From a virus: DNA of 20,171 bases. The stretch covers positions 1 through 20,171 of IMG/VR virus record IMGVR_UViG_3300042197_001476. One strand, given 5' to 3'. A program made the translations under genes and the position numbers. The first letter of the stretch is position 1. Each line of letters begins with the position of its first letter. The notes below the pieces were generated by a model. The model searched no databases. It was not told the DNA's origin and saw nothing but the letters and a program-made list of their open reading frames with translations. Shown here one piece after another: positions 14,816 through 20,171 of the stretch.

Positions 14816-15157
14816 TTAGCCCTCATCAGGGGACTGTTTTTGTTGTTCTTCCAAAGCCTTGCCTTCGGCGATTTTATAATCGACAAAGGTCAAGACATTT
14901 TGGTAAGCTTTTACGGCTTCTTGGAGGCGCCGAAACTTTTCGATATCGCTTTCATAAGCGAGTTTATCTTTTAAATCTATACAAGTATCTTTTAATAAGT
15001 TAGCAATGATTTCCCAGCCAGCACTGCGTGCCATTGCTTGAACAGCATAACCTTCTTCAATAACGCGTGTAACTTCGCTATCGATAACTTCTTCCTTACC
15101 AGAGAGTTCTCCGGTCTCAGGATTCCATAGCTTTATGCTTTCGTTTTCGTATAACAT
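14816..15157 (-). CDS. Small hypothetical protein between portal and scaffold
   Basis: This 113-residue, mostly helical acidic protein has a short N-terminal beta portion (ESIKLWNPETGEL) and a helical body (WEIIANLLKDTCIDLKDKL, FRRLQEAVKAYQNVLTFVDYKI), ending in a Lys/Gln/Glu tail. AGGA lies before the ATG at 15157. It follows the portal stop by one base and precedes the scaffold by 16 bases. No family recognised. Position suggests an assembly or minor head protein. Confidence 0.55.
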   Translation of the reverse strand: MLYENESIKLWNPETGELSGKEEVIDSEVTRVIEEGYAVQAMARSAGWEIIANLLKDTCIDLKDKLAYESDIEKFRRLQEAVKAYQNVLTFVDYKIAEGKALEEQQKQSPDEG

Positions 15158-15158
15158 A

Positions 15159-17036
15159 TTATTGTCCTAGTCCTAGTGCTGCTAATGCATCCATAGTTGG
15201 GTTAACACCTAGCTCAGGTTGAGCTGCGTTAGGCTGAGGAGCTGCTGCTCCTTGCTGAGCGTTAATAGCTTGCTGAGCTGCCATTTGCTGCATTTGCATT
15301 TGTTGCCGTTCTTCTGGTGTGTTTACAAAGCGTTTAACTTGGCGACCTAATAGAGGCCGCAAGAGAGCTTCTAGTATCACTTCACTCTTAATAGTACCAG
15401 GCTGGCTGTTTTCTACAGCCTGCAGGATTTGCGATACGGTTTGTATCTTTTGAAACTGCCCCTCTGGGCCTCCATTTTCCAACGTTGTCTCGACGTGGAA
15501 ATCGAAGGCCCTGAAAAATGCATCTGGCGGTAATTGCACGAAGGGGTTTGGCGTATTGGGGTCTAGTACGCGTACCCATTTTTCTTCGGTTACAAACTGC
15601 CGATTAGTAAGTAGCATAATCTTAGCTACTTGTTTAAAGTACATTTCAGCTAGCATGCGAGCTTTTAAGCTGATACGTGAGCTAGCAAAGCTTTGAATAA
15701 AGTTGACTCCAGTGGCTGAACGTCCAAATTGTTTGCCTAAGTTTGATGCAACAGGTGCAGCGTTAACCATGGCGGTAGCGTTTTGGATGTCATTCTGGAT
15801 GAATGCCATTTCCTCACGAGATCCAATCGAAGGATCTAGGGGTGGGAGGGGTCTTATTGCGTTGACGTCGTTTGTCCAGATAACCCCGTTTGGTCTAGAG
15901 AACAAGCTCTTGGTGTTGATTCCTGCGGCCCGGTCTGCAATCCACATTGGGTTTACCGACAAGTTAATGTTATCGAGCCTAGCGTTCCGTAGCGTGTTAG
16001 CTTCTTTGATTAGTGAGCGTACTGCCATCAGCTCTGGTATGCCATAAAATTCAGACTCTCGGATGTAGTTGGGGCATGCTACAAATGGCTTAAACTTGTA
16101 ATCGTAGAAGTTACGCTCGCAACGTAGCACTACGTCCCCGTTACCGATAACGATAATATATTCTTCGAATTCACCGTCACCTTTAGGGTCGAATAGCCCC
16201 CAGTATTCCCATACCTCTACTGGACCTTCTTCTTTTACCCCCTCCTCATTATCATTGAGCTTATCGAATTCGTCTTTATAAGCGTCGGAGTAGTAAGGTC
16301 TAGTCCAAGCGTCAGAACCTTTAGTTGCAACGCTATACTCTAGTTCGTCTACGTTTTTGTAAAGTGGATTTGCTTTAAGGCTAGCTACAGTTTTGAAAGT
16401 CCTGTGTACGCATGCGCGCATGGAGGCGATATCGCCAGGCTTTTTAACTGTCCAGTCAGGAAAAAAGTCATAAATGGGGATAAGTTCTAGGTCAGGACCG
16501 TCGAATAAGACTTCTGTGGTAGGTACTTTAATAGATACGGATACGCCAGATTGTGGGTCTACTTGCGTAGTCCTTCGCATGGTCTCAATTTCTTTGTAGC
16601 GATAGGGTACTTTTGCAAAAGCAGTACCGTCTAATAGCATAGCTTTGATAAAAGCAGCTGTTTTGGCTTGGAATCCCATCTCTTCAAATTGATGGACGTG
16701 GAAATCGGTGATAGGATCTTCAAATTGTGCATCCTCAGCGTCCTGTCCTTTGAAAGAAATGACAGAACCACCGCGGAAAAAGATGTCAATAATCTGTGGA
16801 GTTTGGGTTTCGATGATAGTAAACCCGAAAGGTAGTTTAAGGTTGGCTCGTTGAACGATAGAACGGCTAGCAGGAGACCAGTTTTCATAGATTTCACGAG
16901 ATTTGCGAGCGATTTCAACATGTGGCTCACGGTATTCGTCGCTTTTTGTCATAAAAGCACGAACGACACGTACAGCATGAATCTCTTTATCACGCTCAGG
17001 AGCTTCGTTTACGTCTCTGTCAAATGGATTATACAT
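15159..17036 (-). CDS. Portal protein
   Basis: This 625-residue protein falls within the size range of portals of short-tailed phages. N-terminal helices (AVRVVRAFMTKSDEYREPHVEIARKS) lead into a wing/stem body with LPFGFTIIETQTPQIIDIFF, FIKAMLLDGTAFAKVPYRY, VWEYWGLFDPKGDGEFEEYI and FYGIPELMAVRSLIKEANTLRNARLDN. These are typical portal segments. The end is Gln/Ala-rich (about 585-612). Twelve copies form the DNA-entry ring and bind the terminase. It starts three bases past the terminase stop, with a weak AGGGT site. The terminase-portal pair in this order is classic. Confidence 0.9.
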   Translation of the reverse strand: MYNPFDRDVNEAPERDKEIHAVRVVRAFMTKSDEYREPHVEIARKSREIYENWSPASRSIVQRANLKLPFGFTIIETQTPQIIDIFFRGGSVISFKGQDAEDAQFEDPITDFHVHQFEEMGFQAKTAAFIKAMLLDGTAFAKVPYRYKEIETMRRTTQVDPQSGVSVSIKVPTTEVLFDGPDLELIPIYDFFPDWTVKKPGDIASMRACVHRTFKTVASLKANPLYKNVDELEYSVATKGSDAWTRPYYSDAYKDEFDKLNDNEEGVKEEGPVEVWEYWGLFDPKGDGEFEEYIIVIGNGDVVLRCERNFYDYKFKPFVACPNYIRESEFYGIPELMAVRSLIKEANTLRNARLDNINLSVNPMWIADRAAGINTKSLFSRPNGVIWTNDVNAIRPLPPLDPSIGSREEMAFIQNDIQNATAMVNAAPVASNLGKQFGRSATGVNFIQSFASSRISLKARMLAEMYFKQVAKIMLLTNRQFVTEEKWVRVLDPNTPNPFVQLPPDAFFRAFDFHVETTLENGGPEGQFQKIQTVSQILQAVENSQPGTIKSEVILEALLRPLLGRQVKRFVNTPEERQQMQMQQMAAQQAINAQQGAAAPQPNAAQPELGVNPTMDALAALGLGQ

Positions 17037-17039
17037 GTG

Positions 17040-18752
17040 TTACCCTATTATAAATCCCGTTTCGGGGTCAATAGCATACTCGCTTACTTCATATGAAGGT
17101 TGCTCATCGCTATCCCAATTACGAGAGGTACTCATTTCTTCGGCTAAAGCAGCTGCCATCACTAAATCATCATGTGCGTCTGCGGTTGCTTGTCTCTTTA
17201 CAGTTCCACCGCTTTTACCCGATATTTGAACAAATGTTGACATTTCCGAGATTAGCTCCTTATCAAGTATGATAAGTTTACCTTCTTTAGAAGCACTCTT
17301 AAGCTTCTCGGTAATCATAATCTTAGTCTGATTCGTGGTAACAAAACCTACTTTTTTTGTCGGTTTGTTAGTCATTTCATCTATGGTTGACCGCTTATAT
17401 AAATTCCGGTAACCCATTTCTTTTAACACATGGACAACTACATGACCATGATTATTGGCTTCAACGCATGCCCAAGCGTTATTATAAAATCTACCAAGCT
17501 TGTATAGTTCTCTAGCAAAATCAGCAGGAGCAAGGTCACCCCAAATGCGAGCAACAAGTTTATTAGTCTTGTTGTCTTTGACATAAGCAGCTCCATTATC
17601 TTGACCCACACCGCCACTGGGATCTGCCCCAATCGAATAAGTATGCGACGGGTCAGGTTCTTCCCAGATAGCGATGCATCCCTTTGGGTCGTCGTGTATT
17701 TCCATCTTGTTGCCGTCTGCAATCAAGTGGCCAACGAAAATAGGGTCTCTTGTGTTCCGGTCTTGCATCTTTAGGATGCTACTTGAGAACACGTTTGCAT
17801 CGCCGGTTAAAAAGCAATCTTGGTCGTTGGTAGGGTATTCGTTTTCAAATAGCTCCTCATCCCCTCCACACTTTGCTTCAATGCACCAGCGACGCCAAAA
17901 AATGTGTGCTTCACTAATCTTATTCTTATATGAGCTTAGTAGCTCTCGCTCTCGATTAGTAAGCGTTGTACCATCAGGCATATCCCAGTCTTCTGGGTTT
18001 TCCGGATAGTGTTTATACCATGGCACGAAGCAGCCTTTGTAAGGAGCGCTAGCTCCTTTAGCTCGCCAGCTTTGCCATAGTCTGTAAAATTCCCCAGACC
18101 TACCAGCAGCGGTTGATTCTAAAGTAATCTCGCCGTTGTCTGGCACTCCGTTTAGCGATCCTACTAGCCTGTCTTTTTCGATCCGCGCAGCTTCTGAAAC
18201 GTGCATGAAATGAATCGTTTTACCACGGAAGTCATGTAATACAAGAATAGAAGACTCCAGGGGACGGCCAAGACCATCGCTAGCAAAAGAAAGCGCTGTA
18301 TTAGAGTCGCTTTTTTCCACCGGTTTGTAAAGATGGCCCCAATCGCGTACAAACCAATTATAACAGAACTTTGTGATATCATTAAAAATCGTTTTAACAA
18401 CTTGCAGTTTGTGGCATAAAATGCCAGTCCTCATGTTGGATTCCCATAATGCATAATCAAGTGCTCTGATACAGTTCAGCGTTGTAAAGCCAACTTGCCT
18501 GCATTTGAGAATAATGTTTCTAGTATCTTTAGTTTTTAAGTACTGCTCTTGTGGAGCGTTAGGTACAAAAAACTTAGCTTGCTTTGTGAGCTTATCTTGA
18601 ACCCTATAAAGGTTACGGACTCTTTCTTCGTGTCCCAGCTCTAACATAGCGTCTCGAAAGGCCAGCATGCCCCTCTCTGGCCCTTCAAGCTCCGCTATCA
18701 ATAAAACCTTTTCATAGGCTTCTTTAAACTTTTTTGTAAAATGTTTAGCCAT
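17040..18752 (-). CDS. terL: Terminase large subunit (ATPase-nuclease packaging motor)
   Basis: The product is 570 residues when read from the ATG at 18752. The frame is also open to a TTG at 18773, but that start lies inside the upstream gene. In the ATPase half, the Walker A region reads KCRQVGFTT (RQVGFTT at 85-91), with Phe in place of the usual Lys. A Walker B-like strand, TIHFMHVSEAARI, carries S-E at 186-187. In the RNase H-like nuclease half, the three acidic sites are GADPSGG (Asp377), VEANNHGH (Glu431) and DAHDDLVMA (Asp528/529). The protein translocates DNA through the portal and cuts the concatemer. It starts two bases after the upstream stop, with no strong ribosome site. Confidence 0.9.
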   Translation of the reverse strand: MAKHFTKKFKEAYEKVLLIAELEGPERGMLAFRDAMLELGHEERVRNLYRVQDKLTKQAKFFVPNAPQEQYLKTKDTRNIILKCRQVGFTTLNCIRALDYALWESNMRTGILCHKLQVVKTIFNDITKFCYNWFVRDWGHLYKPVEKSDSNTALSFASDGLGRPLESSILVLHDFRGKTIHFMHVSEAARIEKDRLVGSLNGVPDNGEITLESTAAGRSGEFYRLWQSWRAKGASAPYKGCFVPWYKHYPENPEDWDMPDGTTLTNRERELLSSYKNKISEAHIFWRRWCIEAKCGGDEELFENEYPTNDQDCFLTGDANVFSSSILKMQDRNTRDPIFVGHLIADGNKMEIHDDPKGCIAIWEEPDPSHTYSIGADPSGGVGQDNGAAYVKDNKTNKLVARIWGDLAPADFARELYKLGRFYNNAWACVEANNHGHVVVHVLKEMGYRNLYKRSTIDEMTNKPTKKVGFVTTNQTKIMITEKLKSASKEGKLIILDKELISEMSTFVQISGKSGGTVKRQATADAHDDLVMAAALAEEMSTSRNWDSDEQPSYEVSEYAIDPETGFIIG

Positions 18753-18754
18753 TT

Positions 18755-19075
18755 TTAATACAAAGCTTGCCAAGCTGTTCCATCATAGCCGTAGTGTTTA
18801 TTGTTTGTCGTATCATATACGATCATGCCAGCAACTGCTGACAAGGCTAAGCGTTCAGCTTGCGTTATACCTTCTAGCGGTATAACTTGTAAACTTTGTA
18901 AAATGCTAACTTTGTTTTCACGTCCTTGTTCGTCAACTTGGTAGAGGACGCCTTCTTTCATATATAGCTCTACAGTATTTGCCTGTGGAGCGCTGCTAGC
19001 TTCCCGCTGGTTACGCAGACGTATGCTGTCTAGTGCATATGTGCTGCGACCGTCTTGTAGTTTAACGAAGGACAT
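18755..19075 (-). CDS. Small fibre-like protein with a 'G-M-I-V-Y-D-T-T' end module
   Basis: This 106-residue protein has an N-terminal beta portion and ends GMIVYDTTNNKHYGYDGTAW. This short module is common in phage tail-fibre proteins and also occurs at residues 183-208 of the collar fibre in this window. It directly follows the LamG-like protein (TAAATG). It occupies the slot where a small terminase subunit is often found, but it has no DNA-binding-like helices and looks like a fibre or adhesin component. Confidence 0.6.
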   Translation of the reverse strand: MSFVKLQDGRSTYALDSIRLRNQREASSAPQANTVELYMKEGVLYQVDEQGRENKVSILQSLQVIPLEGITQAERLALSAVAGMIVYDTTNNKHYGYDGTAWQALY

Positions 19076-19798
19076 TTATATAGCAAAAGTATTATGTAAA
19101 TCAGTCAATTCTTGTGTTGTTAAAATTCTGTTATATACAATCATTACTTGTATTTTACCCGAGTGCGATTCAACTCCATTAGCGTACCCAATTCTGGTAA
19201 TCGTATTAGAAGTAGGACTAAATGAACTAACTGTACCACCGCCGTTACTTACATTATCAATATAAAATGATATGTTTGTATTATTAACAGCCCACACTCC
19301 GGTGTACCATGTATCTAAAACATGGTCCGTTTTTGTTCCACCCTTCCAACCCGGCCACCACAATTGTTGAATCGTTTGATTGTTAGTTAATCTATTTCCC
19401 GGATAAAATGCGTTAAAGTTTGCAAGTCCTCCAGGAGAAGCGCTATTTGTAAAACTTAAAGCTCCTGGTTTACTTACAACAGCATTATTTGTAAAAACAG
19501 AAAATATAGTAATTTGCTTACTACCAAAATTTGTTGATAACCCAGCGTCAATATTTATATGTGTATTAGTCGCAGGATTAAATAATAATTCGCCACCATC
19601 TGTAGAGCTATAAACTGGAGAATTAACTAAAGTTCCGTTATATGAATTACCGGATAAATCATTAACCGTAGAGCCAGTGCCTGAATAACAATTTGAATTA
19701 GTAAAATCGTAATACAACATTAATCCATTAGTTGGCACAACACGATACTCATCTTCTGTTGCCTGCTGCCGAAATGTAATTAATCGTAGTAAGCTCAT
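19076..19798 (-). CDS. LamG / concanavalin-like lectin-fold adhesin
   Basis: In this 240-residue protein, residues 24-238 have the LamG jelly-roll pattern: GLMLYYDFTNSN, STVNDLSGNSYNGTLVNSPVY, GELLFNPATNTHINI, TIFSVFTN, TWYTGVWAVNNTNISFYIDN, then GKIQVMIVYNRILTTQELTDLHN. The last segment is typical of LamG-type carbohydrate-binding domains ('Y-N-R-x-L-x-x-x-E'). It is probably a virion surface protein that binds host glycans. The short N-terminus (1-20) may attach it to other fibre proteins. It lies between two other fibre-like genes, with two-base and zero-base gaps, so the three probably work together. Confidence 0.75.
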   Translation of the reverse strand: MSLLRLITFRQQATEDEYRVVPTNGLMLYYDFTNSNCYSGTGSTVNDLSGNSYNGTLVNSPVYSSTDGGELLFNPATNTHINIDAGLSTNFGSKQITIFSVFTNNAVVSKPGALSFTNSASPGGLANFNAFYPGNRLTNNQTIQQLWWPGWKGGTKTDHVLDTWYTGVWAVNNTNISFYIDNVSNGGGTVSSFSPTSNTITRIGYANGVESHSGKIQVMIVYNRILTTQELTDLHNTFAI

Positions 19799-19800
19799 AA

Positions 19801-20171
19801 TTAAGCAAATGCTAATGCTGACGTTGCATAATAATAAGTGTTGCCGCCGCCATCATCAAAGTACAGCAAGTTAACAAGATCAACATCGCCGGTGTTAGTT
19901 GAAAGCGTTGGTGGAGTTCCTCCTGGCCATTTTACGTTTGCAGGCCATGTAACCGTTCCGGGGGTTGCCCCTTGGATAATTCTTAAAGAATATGCTCCAC
20001 CGTTTACTGGGTTATTCATTGTAATAACTAAAGGCCCAGCAGCGTTTAGTGTAACTGTATGTACTGCTCCGTTAGACCAGTTAATTGTGAAATCGGTTGT
20101 TTCAGTACCTTCGTCGTGAGTGTGCGGGTCTAAGCGATAGTTAGGTACTCGATATTCGGTTGCTAAAACTG
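19801..20171 (-). CDS. Tail-fibre C-terminal domain protein, 5'-partial
   Basis: The frame is open to the right edge (first complete codon at 20167-20169), so the start lies outside the window and the Met codon at 20019 is internal. The visible 122 residues form a beta-sandwich ending: FTINWSNGAVHTVTLNAAGPLVITM, GGAYSLRIIQGATPGTVTWPANV, KWPGGTPPTLST and VDLVNLLYFDDG. This 'T-W-P-x-N-V-K-W-P-G-G-x-P-P' ending is common in phage tail-fibre and receptor-binding proteins. It is followed after two bases by the LamG-like gene. Confidence 0.75.
   Translation of the reverse strand, partial: VLATEYRVPNYRLDPHTHDEGTETTDFTINWSNGAVHTVTLNAAGPLVITMNNPVNGGAYSLRIIQGATPGTVTWPANVKWPGGTPPTLSTNTGDVDLVNLLYFDDGGGNTYYYATSALAFA

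Noticed and set aside
18040-18057. Inverted repeat AAGGAGC-GCTA-GCTCCTT inside the terminase gene
   Set aside because: Mid-gene, no T-tract and no positional logic; probably chance within codons.

Overview
This window is the structural (late) region of a tailed double-stranded DNA bacteriophage, most likely a short-tailed (podovirus-type) phage. The evidence is a near-continuous minus-strand operon. Read from the right edge to the left it encodes: a tail-fibre fragment, a LamG-like adhesin, a short fibre-like protein, the large terminase subunit, portal, a small protein, scaffold, N4-gp56-type major capsid protein, a small protein, a head-tail adaptor, a P22 gp10-like tail protein, a small beta-rich virion protein, a collar-domain tail fibre, a GNAT acetyltransferase, a block of five presumed ejection/internal virion proteins, and a membrane-protein/lysis-like cassette. 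The order terminase-portal-scaffold-coat-adaptor-gp10-ejection proteins resembles P22. No tape-measure or contractile-sheath gene is present. A lipobox lipoprotein and AGGAG-type ribosome sites suggest a Gram-negative host; nothing here identifies the host further. No integrase, repressor, tRNA, CRISPR or IS element is visible.

Layout. Positions 2-931 hold three plus-strand genes: a lipoprotein metalloprotease whose start lies off the left edge, a small beta-rich protein and a small coiled-coil protein with a very acidic tail. Positions 813-1815 hold three tightly coupled minus-strand membrane genes: a 46-residue holin-like protein, an XhlA-like tail-anchored protein and a complete rhomboid intramembrane protease. 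Positions 1815-7686 encode the presumed ejection proteins. Positions 7650-9651 hold the GNAT enzyme, the collar fibre and a small virion protein. Positions 9661-18752 are the head, neck and packaging genes. Positions 18755-20171 are host-recognition proteins; the last is cut by the right edge. There is no stretch over 300 bases without a gene. Gaps are at most a few tens of bases, and many genes overlap at TAATG or ATGA.

The most unusual part is the left end. A rhomboid protease with all catalytic and oxyanion-site residues closes the late operon, directly coupled to two small membrane proteins. Facing it on the other strand is a metzincin-type lipoprotein protease (HExxHxxGxxH plus Met-turn). 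The two operons converge and overlap by 119 bp, so one DNA segment encodes a strongly basic tail on one strand and a strongly acidic tail on the other. A strong imperfect hairpin with a GAAA loop (1054-1080) lies inside the rhomboid gene and could stop the plus-strand transcript. Two envelope-directed proteases beside a holin-like cassette, with no recognisable endolysin in the window, could be an undescribed lysis, envelope-remodelling or superinfection-exclusion module. That role is inference.
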